64,000 nt of DNA, taken from positions 4,332,001 through 4,396,000 of the forward strand of contig JAZGTH010000072.1 of the NCBI GenBank assembly GCA_036877525.1, in the 5' to 3' direction. This DNA comes from Chromobotia macracanthus. Its lineage: Eukaryota > Chordata > Actinopteri > Cypriniformes > Botiidae. The translations under genes and the position numbers were made by a program. Of this stretch, positions 1-21,220 are shown in pieces. Each line of letters opens with the position of its first letter. Position 1 is the stretch's first letter. The notes beneath the pieces are model-generated. The model was not told the DNA's origin and did no database searches. It saw only the letters and a program-made list of their open reading frames with translations.

Positions 1-64
1 GAAACGTTCTCTGTGTTATAAATACACAACGTTCTTTGCGTTTATATTCTCTGTGTTATTTCAG

Positions 65-9088
<9,024 letters not shown>

Positions 9089-10900
9089 AACCGGACCCGC
9101 CCATCTTTCCTATCATCTCCATCAGCCTCGGCCTGAGATCAGCTGCCATCATCAATCTGTTAGAATCTATAACAATGAGCACTTTATAGATATGAATAAT
9201 TTACCCACTCTGATTGGTCCTGATCCTGGTGTTTAGATGCGTCACTTCCTGTCGGGCCAACTCAGAGCCTCTCTAGTAATGTGCTGTACTCTAAAGCTGC
9301 ATGTACGTCATCTCTCCCTTTAAGGTGTCGGCCATGATGGTTTGTGCGTGAGTTTTGACATTCCATGTGTATGGATACGTCCTTTAACTCTACTTGAAAC
9401 TTCACGACTGGGTTTAGTTCGAATCACCCAGAAAGCCATTTCTAAGACGGCACCGATTGCACTGTAGATTGTGTGCCGTCAGTTATTTACTGTATTATGC
9501 AATACATCCGTGTTTGTACAGTGTACATCGTGTGTTCGTTGTGTTCGTCACTGGTTGGGTAAGGCTCACGAAACTCGGCATAGGAACTTATCCAGGTCCA
9601 AAAATAAGCTTCATTTCCTTTGTGCAAAATGTAATTTGTTCTTTCTTTGAAAACAAACCTGAACATGTTTTGTTACCTAGATGTCTTGTTTACTTCCAGG
9701 GATTTTCAACCCAAAAAAGAAAACATAGAACACTGATGAAACAAATAGCTGATGATCTTTAATCAGTAAATGTGTGTGCATGTATTTTTAATAGCTTGTG
9801 TGACTGTGACACAATGAAGACTTTATAGCAGTCAAAACTGCAAGTATTATAATTAATTTCATTGGCAGGGTTTATAGTAAATTCGGTAGAATTACAATTC
9901 ATCGCAAATATTGTCCTAATTTTGCTGTATTTAATAGACTATCAGTGAATAGATTTAAAATAATCTGTACAGAGTAGAGACACAATCTTTAGTCCTACAA
10001 ATAATTTAGATGATTTCTGTATTAGGTGTAACGACAATAGAATTTAAAAACTATATACCTATATTACAAAATATTACAGAAGGGCCCTGGACTTCATTTC
10101 TGTGTATGTTGAAGTTTAATGGTTGTATTTTAATTCATTAGCATCATGGACAATCAAGTCGCTTGTTGAATTGTGTTCCGTGTGAAACGTGACGTTACGC
10201 TGTACCTTTACAATTCGCTCATACAATACTGTGTGTTGACGTCTGTCCGTGTCTGACGAAATCTTCATCTGCTGGAAATATTTCTTAACCTCAAGCTGTC
10301 ACCAATGATCAATGCTGTCCACATTTGCACTTTTAACATTTCATTGCTGTTAACGTAAATGTATGTGTGAACAGAAATGGAAACCCAGAATTGATCTATT
10401 AAAATATAAACACAAACTATAAACCGAAATGCGTTCTTTGTAGTTTTTGTCACGAGTGTCACTCTGAACAAGAAAAGTCCTCTAAAACGCTCTAAACAAA
10501 ATCAGAAGGTAACGTACAATGATTGTGGTTCAGTATTTATTATACGACGCTGTGAAAACTCGATCTGTCGTTTCTGTGTGTGTTGTATGTAGAGAGGTTT
10601 AGATACTCTTGCCTGCATTAATATTTCATTGGCAGATGAAACCAGCCGCAGAATTGCTGAGCTAATCTTTGTGGGGACTGTGGGCAGATAAAGTTTATAC
10701 TAGTCTCCCGGGTTTCAATGAACTGTCAGACTTGATTTTTCAGTGGTGTTAAAGGCAAGCATTTTTATTATTGTTGTTGTTCATTTTTAGGGTTACAGAT
10801 TTGCTTGCAGTGACTTGTGGGTAGGCTCTTGTGACTTAGACTGGTAAGTAACAACCTTGCAACTGCATAGCAACACGTTAAAAACTCAGAACATTTCCAA
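9089..10900 (+). other. pi4ka 3' UTR and downstream AT-rich sequence
   Basis: The stop codon is at 9086-9088. No canonical AATAAA is obvious in the next 1.4 kb (an ATTAAA variant lies near 10399), so the 3' end cannot be placed. The rest is AT-rich with no believable coding frame. Confidence 0.5.
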
Positions 10901-10914
10901 ACCTTTAACACCGT

Positions 10915-11120
10915 TTGTGCTTTTGAGGAACACAAAAGAAGACATTTTGAAGTAGGTTGGTAACCAAACAACAGCGGCACCCATTGACTTCCATTGTAGG
11001 GATGCAAAACCACTGAGAAATGTATTCCAATATCTTCTTTTGTGTTCCACGGAATAAAAAAGTCATACAGGTTTGGAATGCCATGTAAGTGAATGATGGA
11101 AGATTTTTATCCCTTTAACA
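10915..11120 (-). mobile_element. Diverged MITE, TTAAAGGGATA type
   Basis: It contains AACACAAAAGAAGACATTTT, CCATTGACTTCCATTGTA and GTCATACAGGTTTGGAATG, and ends ATCCCTTTAA. These are the internal blocks of the element seen complete at 17177-17455. The other end is eroded. Confidence 0.65.
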
Positions 11121-11159
11121 TGGAAGTATTCAAACTCTGTGGTATTGAAATGTGATTAC

Positions 11160-11760
11160 CATGACACCGTGTCATGGTGAAAAAGATACAACCATTGGTA
11201 GTTTGGGAAAGATCGGAGTGCTCCTGGTTTGTAAAGGAGAGATATTCCGTACCCACCCTTTACCGCCTTGAGGAATTTCACTTTGCCATCCATACATTAG
11301 AGGGAATGCTGGGTTGCCATGGCAACGGCTCCCTCGGCGCTCGGGGAGGTGGGGGCAATCTGAGAGGGTGGGCTGCAATAAAAAGGTGTTGCCACCGATT
11401 CCTCTCGTCTGCTGAAACATGCCCGTTTATTCACGACGGGGCAATTTTCAGGCACTGCAGATTGAACCCCACCCCCCTCATCTGCCCCCCGGGCCCGTGA
11501 CACGGCGCCGGGCTGGTGGGGGGCAGATTTGTGCTGTTGCGCAAAGAGAGGCGACTGCATTTTTTAATGCATGAAGATCTGCTTCACTCGTGTGTCATGC
11601 AGTCATGCATGCATCTGCAGACGAGCGGCATGCATGCACCGTTTAATGCGGTACTGCGCCGGGGCGGTCGGACCGCGACCGCTCACTACCGCTACCCTCA
11701 TATCTCATGTAATGAGATTACAGATTATGAGCTTTCATGGGTAGCTCGTCGTCATGACAA
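11160..11760. promoter_or_regulatory. GC-richer non-repetitive block with a perfect X-box; possible conserved enhancer
   Basis: About 600 bp that stands out from AT-rich surroundings, has no convincing coding frame and matches no repeat seen elsewhere in the window. It contains the palindrome GTTGCCATGGCAAC at 11313-11326, the classic RFX X-box. It also has several TGCATGCAT words near 11600. It lies between the pi4ka 3' end and the hic2 3' end. Regulatory function is inference from composition and motif only. Confidence 0.35.
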
Positions 11761-11769
11761 CATGCCAAG

Positions 11770-14520
11770 AACATATTGCACTTGCACAAGGTGCCAAGCA
11801 TGTATAATCATACATTTCCCATATAAAAATACAATAATCACTCATACTTACTTAGTTGCACGGATTGCATTAAAAACATCTCTATCCCTGCATTGTATAG
11901 CATTGCCTATAAAGAAATCTTGATGGTTCTTGGATTTTGTTGTCTACCAGTCATGTTAAAGCTTTAAAAACAAGAACGCCAGATTTAGTAGTGGCTCTTA
12001 CAAAACATTGATCTGTTGATATGAGCTTTTATGGGTTCATCCAGTCATGTGAGTTTGAATGTGTTTGAGCAGCCAATGAAAGATGGGATTGTTTGACGGA
12101 CCTGTTTGAAAGCATGTTGATACAGTGCAAAAGAAGTTCAAACAACCGAAACACAAGGTAACGCTCAGATTTCTCACAGCCGTGTGAATTTTTGAGCATA
12201 AAAAACACAAGTTAAGTTCCAGTGTTCTCCATGTGTTGTCTGGGTCTAATCACACATTGTTTTGGAGCCGGGATCTGCCCGGATCAGCCCCGGCCACTTA
12301 TTTTGTAATATTATGTAACCGATGGTAGATTTATTTGTAAATTGTAAATAACTTTGGTCACCCTATCCAAAAAAATCCATGTGACAAAGTTCGCCGGGAA
12401 ATGCAACGCCAGCATGGGCGCGCTGCATGAAAACATGACCGCATTCTGCATTCAAGATCCAACTCTTACTTTCTCACTGCTAAAACATAATATCCAGGTC
12501 ATGGTAAGTAAAGGGGACAGCCGTGAGTTAGTGGTCAGCTCATCCTAGTATTACCGCAGTATTATCACCAGAAGGTTAAGCAAGTAATTGAGGACGAGGG
12601 CGGCAAGTGTAATTTTCATTGCGTTCCCTCGACACGTACAAACACACAAAGCTAACGTAAAGTGACAGTGATGAATGGCCAGAGCACAGCGGCTGAATTT
12701 GGATGTGCTGATGTCGTGTGTGTTGGGGTGGGTTTGAAGTAAGACCCCCTGTGAATCTGCAAACACATGGATGGGAGGGGGGGGGTCTGGCCCATGTGCC
12801 CCCATTCTTGTTAATCAAATGCATTTGACAGTTCTCTGATTAAAGACTGTGCCCAGAGGCCAGACTTCACCAAAACAGAGTCATTTGTAGCATTTTAAAA
12901 TGGTATGAAACTATTAGCGATGGAAATTATGCAGACTTGAATAATTCCTTAATGGTTTTGTTAACGAGTAATTTAATACATTTGAAGACAACATTTAGAA
13001 AATAGCTTTAATTGTATTCACTACCCTTTAAAATCTGTTGTCAAATGTTTAATAAGATTATTTCAGATATCAACAGAACAGTAACGTCATAAAAAAAAAT
13101 TCTTAAAAACAAAATTCTTAACAGCCTCACTGTCTTTATCCCTCTTAAAGGTGTGCAGTTTCCAGTGTGTAATTTCTGTATCAAAACAACAGGCGTGCAA
13201 AAGTAACTCCTGGAAACTGATCCTGTCAAAAGCAGTTTAGCCAATGTTGTGACGGTCATGATACTTAAACAAAAAAATATACTGAATATGAAACAAAGCA
13301 ACAGTTTAGACTTACGGAGAAACGTATGAATGGTTTTTATATAGTTACCCCTGCATCAAAATACAGACCAATCAGAGCCATTCATGAACAACTAACATCA
13401 TAAAAATCATTTAAGAAAAAAATCCCTAGTACATCTCAAAGCGCACATTTCATATCTCTTTGTGGCTGAAGATGGTTTCTTACGAGTCGCAGCACCAATT
13501 TTTGCATACTGCATCTTTTCAAAAAAACAACTGTAGCTTTGAATTACCCAGTGTAACACTCCTGTGGACAAATAAAGAAAAAGAATTAAGAGGCATCAGA
13601 GTTTTACATTAAATCTTTTTTCCTTTTCGTCTTTTGTGGCCTCGTCCCTTCAAACTCAAGTGAAGGAGCTCCTTTATCTGTTGCCCTAAAGCCTGTTTTC
13701 TATAGCACCATGGCACAGTGTAAATAGAGAACGGGGGACGGGGTGGAGGTCCAGCCTTTCTCTCTCGCTCTGAGAGGCTGCTGTACTGTTCCACGTGAAA
13801 GGATCAATATGCTAAACTCTCGCAGTGCCCACCACCTGTAGGGCCGTTTCTTTGGGCCGTTACACTGTCAGACTGGCAGACTGTGCCATTACATTCAGTC
13901 CAGTGAAAGACTGACAGAAGAAAGAGAAGAATAGATTCAATTCTGCTGGACGGGTTTGCACATATTCACCCCCCCACGCATTAATCCAGGGTTCGAGGGG
14001 CAGCTGCTGTACTGGTGAGGCAGACACCTGGTGCAATACTTTTTATGCAAACCAGAGACAACAAAAAGACAGAGAAAGCTTTCAGAAGGTGATAAGCAAA
14101 CATTATTACGTTCAGTTGGATACAAAATACATAAAAAGGTTTATAGATTGATATTATTCAGACATATAAATGGAAACGTTAAGAAAATAACAAAAAAAAT
14201 TATATTTCTGCAGGAAATGCAAGTGGTGCTTGCCCATGCAGAATTTGCAGCTGCAATGCTTGGGTGTTGCTACATGGTTGCTAATGTGTTCTGAACCCAC
14301 CCCTTAATTTTGTTCTCTAGATTTGTTTTGGTGTCTTAAATGTTGGCATGTTTTAAAAATGAAAGCAATAGCTCTGCTTCTCAAAATGAGCCATGCATGA
14401 TATGTTTGTATATGAGGCTTTACTAAAAGTTAAGGACCCAACAGACTCACCCCACTAAATGTGCCACTAAATGCATTAAAAGCAAAACTTTCAAATACAA
14501 ATTTGCATCGTGCAGCAGAT
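11770..14520. other. Intergenic, no gene seen
   Basis: AT-rich sequence with only short chance ORFs. A fragment at 14253-14290 (GTGTTGCTACATGGTTGCTA) looks like part of the GGTTGCTATGG repeat that also appears at 15662-15712 and 23170-23195. The stretch 13820-13950 is somewhat more complex but unassigned. Confidence 0.5.
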
Positions 14521-14539
14521 GCCACAACCATGGGCATTA

Positions 14540-15210
14540 GACGTTGAATGGCTTTTCATGCGTCTAAGGGCTTCTCTCAAGATCTGCATGTGATTTCGTT
14601 TCTTCGCAGATGCGTCTATAGTTAATCTACCCTTAGCAGACGGAGGCGAGTGGGGGGGAGGTCACATCAACATACAACTCATTGTGCCTGAAACTGACCC
14701 CCATTCAGGGTCATTTGGCATGTGACACCACTTGAGGCGGAGCTTAACAGGACCGTAGAATCACACAACCACCATAAAAATGCCAACCCTCTTTTCCCTC
14801 GGGGCAGGGAGGTGCACGCTGGCCTCCTGACATACCCTGGCAAGTCTAGGGAGGAACAAAAGGAGGGCCACTCTAAATGGCTCCGAGAATGCAGCGCAGA
14901 GGGGAGAGAGAAGTGCTGGTGAAGGGGCGAGCGGCTGCCTCTGATTGGTGAAGCTGTCTGAAGGGCTCCCAGATGGCAAACGAAACACTTGTGCCACAAC
15001 CAGTTAGAGCCCAGTTGGGGGGAGGGGCCCGGGGTCCCTCTTACTCACTCGTCATTAATCATAGGAACCCGGGCTCACGTCGCAACACGTCCCGCAGCAC
15101 ACAATCTAAATGTGCAATCTGGATGAAGAGCTTTGAAGAAACTAAATGCAATTGGTTTAATGTCGCTGGATTTGTGTTTCCAGAAGGATCTGGTGGTGCT
15201 TGCTAGGGTG
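14540..15210. promoter_or_regulatory. Second GC-richer non-repetitive block, possible conserved non-coding element
   Basis: A roughly 650-bp island of higher complexity and GC with no coherent reading frame, no splice-flanked exon and no repeat ends. It has a CCATAAAAATG (CArG/MEF2-like) word near 14773 and a TCATTAATCATAGG homeodomain-type word near 15052. Proposed as a distal regulatory element purely from sequence character. Confidence 0.3.
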
Positions 15211-15214
15211 CAGT

Positions 15215-16020
15215 AGAATAATGTTTACTTTAAGCTTTGGTTTTGTGTGAGTGATATTCACATATTACAGTGACATTACAGAGATATTACAGTGACATGA
15301 TCACTGCTGTCACTAAGTCAATGGGGGATTTTTAAGCTTTTAAAGCTACAATCAAACTTGAAAGTTAAAAATGTTCAAAAATCAGTGATTGAGCACGTAC
15401 ATAACAGATCCGTGTTCAAAGTGGTTTCTTTACCTTACCCTGAACAGTACATTTATAATAACGATTTATAATTTGAGCTGTTGGGTTCGATTTCCCAGAA
15501 AATGTCAGTCTGACTCCATTTGACTTCAACTTAGAAAAGTAACCTGCAGTTTTGTTTCAAACAGAGATGGTGAAAGTTATGGATTGCAACATTAAAACTT
15601 AAACAGTTTAAGGTTTATTATAAACCAAATTAAATACCACACATCAGACTGAAATTATCTTTGCAATGGTTGCTTTGCGTGTTGCTATGGTGTTCTTGGT
15701 GGTTACTAGGTGGACATTTATCAAATCAAATCAGCAAATCTCATTGTCTGTGATTTTCTTTATAGACAGGTTTATAGATTTGACTCTGAACTTGAAATCA
15801 TCCAAAATTTCTTACACTTATTTCTAGTTTAACAACTAAATAGGTCATAATTCAGTTTGTAAATATTATGGTTTGTTTGAGCAACAGTTACAGTAACACG
15901 AGGCACAAAATTACCAAATAATAAACAGCATGAGGAGCCAGCTACCTTAGGCTGGTTTCAGCTGTTTGCTTTCAACAGGGTTGTAATAAAACGCACAGAA
16001 AAAGAGGCAAAACGAGTTTT
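15215..16020. other. Intergenic AT-rich sequence with a small repeat fragment
   Basis: No gene seen. The part at 15662-15712 carries GTTGCTATGGTGTTCTTGG, a common fish repeat word. Confidence 0.5.
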
Positions 16021-17176
16021 TTGATCAAGAATTTAATGAAAAGATTCTAAAATGACTTCTCGTAGCTGTACATTAAGACGAGATGAGCTCTGTACACACT
16101 TTATTTGACATAACACAGAATTTGAGCCGCATGCTGCGTGAAGCTCTGACCTGAATACAGGCGCTCTGAGGAGAGGGAACATGAAACCGCGCTGTTGTCT
16201 GCAAACCGTGTTCAAGGCTGACCAAAAAAACCAACAACACACGCAACAGTAATTTGATCAAACTATCATCGAGGGCAACTTGCTTTAACTCACAAGTGCA
16301 CACAACATTGAATTTGTTGAAGGCTAAAGCTAATTTTGTGGCAACATAGTATCCTAACTTCCTGCTCCTGTTCCTTATTTCATGTCTGAACTACAATACT
16401 GACGCCTGCTCTCATTCAAGCCGATTATAAATATAATAATCAGAATATAAAGTGAATGGAATGTTTATTCAGAAGCATAAAACCGAGCTCTGACCGGACA
16501 GACTAATGACTGAAGCGTGATATGGCGTTTGAGTAAAAACATACGGAGAAATGCCCACCTGCTCTGCACATGTTTTAAATCTGGCTTTGGTTTAGTTAGT
16601 TTGGTAACCTGAGGTCCCCACGAACACCTAACACTTATGCAGTTATGTTGACGGGGCAATGTTACAACATATAATACCATACAAGATATGTAGAATAATC
16701 CAATAAAACAACATATATTAGCAGCAAATGAGTGTGAGAATGAATATTCTGTCGTTCATCTTTGTATTTGCTTAAAGCTTAACCGTCGAAGACGTATAAT
16801 AATGTAAGATACGTCGCTGGATCGGACAGGAGTGAGACACGTGTGCAGGACCTCAGGGAGAAGTTGGAAAGTGCATTTTATAAAGCTTCAGGATATTTAA
16901 AGATACAGTAATAAGAAATATCTGCATTCTATTCGCGTTTAACAACAAAAGTGTTAAGAGATAAATGTGTTCTTTATGAAAAACCTTTGGCTCTGTTGGG
17001 CATTCCTATGTCAGCTCCACCCAAGGAATAAATGGATTGGAATGTCAGCCTTGAACGTTGGTGCGAGGCAACAGCGCAGCTTTCATTGCAAAAAACACAA
17101 CCTTGAGCGTCTTTAGCACAATTCTTAAAGGTCCCTTCCTGCATCAGTGGACAGGAGCAAAGAGACAGAAAAACAT

Positions 17177-17455
17177 TTAAAGGGATAGTTCCCCCAAAAT
17201 TTAAAATTCTTCCATGATTTATTCACCCCGTCATTCCAAACCTGTACAAGTTTTCTTCTGTGGAATACTGAAGAACATATTTTGAGAAACGTCTGGGTGG
17301 TTTTGTGTCCACACAATGGAAGTCAAAGGGTGCCATCTTATTTTGTGTTTCACAGAAGCAAGAAAGTCACACAGGTTTGGAATGACATGAGGGTGCGTAA
17401 ATGATGAAAGAATCAATTTTTAAAACTTTCATTTTTGGGTGAACTATCCCTTTAA
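17177..17455. mobile_element. Complete MITE with TTAAAGGGATAGTTC terminal inverted repeats
   Basis: It begins TTAAAGGGATAGTTCCCCC and ends GGGTGAACTATCCCTTTAA, near-perfect inverted ends over at least 15 bp. The inside contains TTCATTCCAAACCTG-type and CAATGGAAGTCAAAGGG blocks. About 279 bp with no coding capacity. Related copies are at 10915-11120 and 49088-49553, and a possible fragment is near 41300-41350. Confidence 0.85.
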
Positions 17456-17849
17456 AATGAACAAACTGCCCTAACAAAGGTGTTGAGGACAGGAAACGCT
17501 TGGTTCAGAGCATATGCATGCAGAGATAGGGTTATAAAATGATACTCATGATGGACACTTCATGGAGAAATACATTCCTCACGTCTGTATCTTCACAGGT
17601 TTGAAAATGACCTACGTCTCGCGTCACTTCAAATTTATTTGCCTCTCAGCTAACAAAAACTCAAACCCTGAAGACACGTCGCCTCGCACAAAGTGAACTC
17701 TGTAGCAAAAGTGAAAACAGGATCAAACAAATAAATACATTCATCACTGACAATAGACATCTGATAAAAAAGTGAACACTGTCAGTTACGTGTTTGCACC
17801 AGTGTTGATGGAGGAGAGGCCAGCCGCTTTGAACTTGCTTTTATGGTTG

Positions 17850-17977
17850 AAAAAAAAAAAAAAAAAAAAAAGAGGCAATTCAGAAGACATACAAGAAAGT
17901 AAGATCAAGAGAAGTCAACTAAAATAAAAAATAAAATATATCTATTTATATTAATATATATATATATATATATATAT
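17850..17977. repeat. Poly(A) run and short (AT)n
   Basis: Twenty-two A residues at 17850-17871 and an AT run at 17954-17977, both in the inferred hic2 3' UTR. Confidence 0.9.
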
Positions 17978-18003
17978 GCAGCAAGTCCTAAAAAGTTTAC
18001 GTT

Positions 18004-18010
18004 TGAGGTA
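18004..18010 (-). promoter_or_regulatory. let-7 seed match (7mer-A1)
   Basis: Plus-strand TGAGGTA gives UACCUCA in a minus-strand transcript, pairing with let-7 nucleotides 2-7 plus an A. Relevant only if the hic2 3' UTR extends this far. Confidence 0.3.
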
Positions 18011-18930
18011 AATGTGTACGTATCCATGCGCATTTATATACTTAAAAACAAACCAAAGCAGCAAATTCACAAACATATTGACGACGAAGACGATATGACT
18101 TTCATTCGAAAAGTCTCGGCACATTTTAAAGGGCCAGTTGTAAAGCGAGCGGCTGGTCAAATCGACAATGCCGCTCGTCCAAATCAAAGCGTGCGGCCAC
18201 GTTCACAAGGTAAGACTCACAGTTAGCTTTCGTTTGTAACATGGTGACCTACGCAGAAGCGCGATCAAACTGGCCTCCCCTCACCTGAGGTCTGTGACTG
18301 TAAGAGTTTATGTAAACAATGAGAGACTACACACTACACAAGCTATCAATCATTCAAAATGTGCTTTGGTTTAGAAAATAGTCTGAAAATTTGGGTATGA
18401 GCTTCTATATTATTCGTTTATACATTTTGCGTTAACTAGAATGTTTTTTTTTTGTTTTCTTTTTTGCTCAAAAACACTTTGAAACTTAAAAGCAAAACTC
18501 ACGAACATCTCTGGTGTTGTATTTTTTTTTTTTTTTTGAAGGCGTTGTTTTGAAATGGGAACATACTCTCGTAAAATCTATTTCGTAAGAAAACTAGTGT
18601 TTTGCTTTTCGTAGTTAAAATACAGAAATTGACACAGTATTGACACAGTCGTACAAATGTAGTTGAAAGCTCCGCATTTCAAAATATGCAGAACTATCCC
18701 TGAAGTTTTGAAGTAGAAACATTACTGTCACAGTTTGAAACTTTTTGTCATTCTTTTTCTGCTTTTCCTGTTCTCTCACCTATAGTCTAAAATGCTGGAC
18801 TTAACAGAGCGTCTTATTACCCGAGACATCGGTTCTTTAACGTTGTTCTAACTAAGTGCTCATACATCAGCAAGATATCAAGGGAACTTTTTCCTGGAAT
18901 CCTAAAAAAAAAAAAAAAGTCTCCCTGAGT

Positions 18931-18937
18931 TGAGGTA
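18931..18937 (-). promoter_or_regulatory. let-7 seed match (7mer-A1)
   Basis: Plus-strand TGAGGTA, that is UACCUCA in the hic2 message. Inferred site. Confidence 0.3.
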
Positions 18938-20253
18938 TCAACGCCAGAGCGCACTTAATCATACTGTAACAAAACCTCTATGATATGCATGTCTAAACAA
19001 TGCAACACTTATTGGTGACTGTCTTTTATACTAAAATGTTAAATATGATCGGCTGCCGGATTTCTTTTGGTGCTGAATGCTCCAGTCACACAACTCAAAC
19101 CATTTTGCCCTTGTGGCATTCAGTCAAACTGGGTATTTCACGCAGTACGTTAAAATAAGCACAGCACAAATGCAGTGTGTTGACTTGAGAAATGAATCCA
19201 ATTTTTGCAAAAATGTTATAAGACGTGAACCGAAACAAACACCAGAGGATTCCAGGAAAAAGACATGTAAACAGCTCCGTTTGACATGACTATATCTGCA
19301 CTCCAAACGCAGAACACTGGAGAAAGAAACAGAGAAAATAACCCCCAAAAAAAGAAATGCCATTAAGACTTTTACATGAAGAACTACATGTGGAATGTGA
19401 TACACTGGAACTGGTGAAAAACTTGATCTCTAACTGAGAAAGGAAATGAAACAATTCAGCACTACAATTTACTACAAATACATCATCAGCGTTTATCCAA
19501 TGCTAACAATGTAACATTCATCCAACACAATAACCAGCATTTTCGATAACCTTAAAATCTCTTCAACATGCGTACTGTACATAACACAGATACCTCAATG
19601 AATCAATGATCATGGTTTTTACATGGTGACCCATAATTGACGTCATTTTAGAACGAGTTTTTGGGGGGCTGATGGCCAAGAAGCAATCCAGTGCATCACC
19701 TCACCGATCCAGAAGATTTCTAACACGATCAACATATGACGAATCTACAACAATCGCTATATTCATTCTCACCGCTTCCTCTTGGTCTAAACTGAAGTAA
19801 ATTAGTCCTTCTGAAGTCAAAGTAAGAAACTGATAGACACTCTTGAGAGACTCTTGTAAACTTCAACAATAGAAAGATGCCGGTCCACCAGAGAAAAGAA
19901 GGTCATTGGTTTTCAGTTAATGTCAAGTACAAGCTAATCGCTCCACTACATTGCTCATCGTCAAGAACTAAAACAAAATTACACCTGTACGTCCTGCAGC
20001 GTAATCTAAAACCTTTGGTAGGGATATTCTACAGGAAATCTTTGTTGGTAAGCCGTTTTCTGCAATATTACATTTGTCTTTGGATTTCTCTGACATAAAA
20101 CTTTTAAAACCTTAAATACAAGCTATTTTCTACGTTAATGCTTTAAAAACTTGTTGATGGGCAGGTTACAACTACTTTTAAAACCTCAGCAAACTTTATA
20201 CATTTATATTCAGAGACCTCCATGTCCAATGAATGTACTGTTTTAAGAATTAA

Positions 20254-20260
20254 GAGGTAG
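20254..20260 (-). promoter_or_regulatory. let-7 seed match (7mer-m8)
   Basis: Plus-strand GAGGTAG, that is CUACCUC in the hic2 message, complementary to let-7 nucleotides 2-8. It lies about 960 nt after the stop, so it falls in any plausible 3' UTR. Confidence 0.4.
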
Positions 20261-21220
20261 CAATGTGACAAGACCATATGGGCCTGCCTTTCTTCGGTGA
20301 AGGGAAAAACATAAAAAACTGCAGAAATTAATAATAATAATAACAGTACAGACAGATTTGTAAAGTTTACATTACTAAAATGAACCCAACCCATCAACCG
20401 AACTAACCCAACCCACAGATCCCAAAAGAACTTCCAGTTAAAACATTCACAGAAGCATATTAATAAGTTATCTAAAACAACCTAAAAACAAGTACCTTTA
20501 CGTTTGGCTTTTTGTTTCAGAGTTAAACCCTACATACTATGCGAGTAAACGACACAGATCAAAAGAACGCCCATGGCCTCTCTTTACCACACTTCCATTG
20601 GCTTACATCCAGATGTAGGCAGGGCATAGCATCAAGGTAAACCAATGGGTGCAGAGCAGACATACTGGGAAATGTTTGGTTGGATGCACAAAGCTTTCAT
20701 GAAACACCACACAAATGACATCAGACAAGCATACTTGTCCATCTGACAACAAAATCTTTGAGACCCTTAGAGACACTTTGAAGAATTTAAATTTTTCGAA
20801 TTTGTAATACCTTGCTGAGAGTTCTACATATTATATACCACCATAACTCTCATGAGGGACACTTTTAGAAAGACCAAGAATGAAAAGGAGGAATATTTCT
20901 GGGATACCAAAACAACAGACCAAACACATGGACTCAAGACATGTTGTAAAACCACTGCATGGGCTGCAGTGGTCAAGAGTCATCTGAAGGTATCATACAG
21001 CATTAGTACCCAGTTTTACGTTCACAGCAAAAAAAACAATTATTATAATCATAAGCCTATATATTCATACCAATTCCTGTCTGAATGGCTCCTCCTGTTA
21101 TTTTAAGCAGAAGAGAATCCCACTTTGGGTTTTAAACGTCAAGGAACTTAGCAGAGAACTTCAAAGGAAGAGGTGTGCGTTGTGTCTCTTTGTTGTTCTG
21201 CTGTTCTAGGGGTCTTTGGC

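Larger units (their letters stand above)
16090..21220 (-). other. hic2: Inferred hic2 3' UTR (long) and its end
   Basis: Sequence downstream of the hic2 stop. Vertebrate HIC2 messages have multi-kilobase 3' UTRs, so a UTR of about 3.6 to 5.1 kb is plausible. Minus-strand AATAAA signals (plus-strand TTTATT) lie at 17634-17639, 16464-16469 and 16100-16105; which is used cannot be told. The region is AT-rich, has poly(A/T) runs, contains no coding exon and holds three let-7 seed matches. A complete MITE at 17177-17455 would lie inside the longer versions. Confidence 0.45.
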
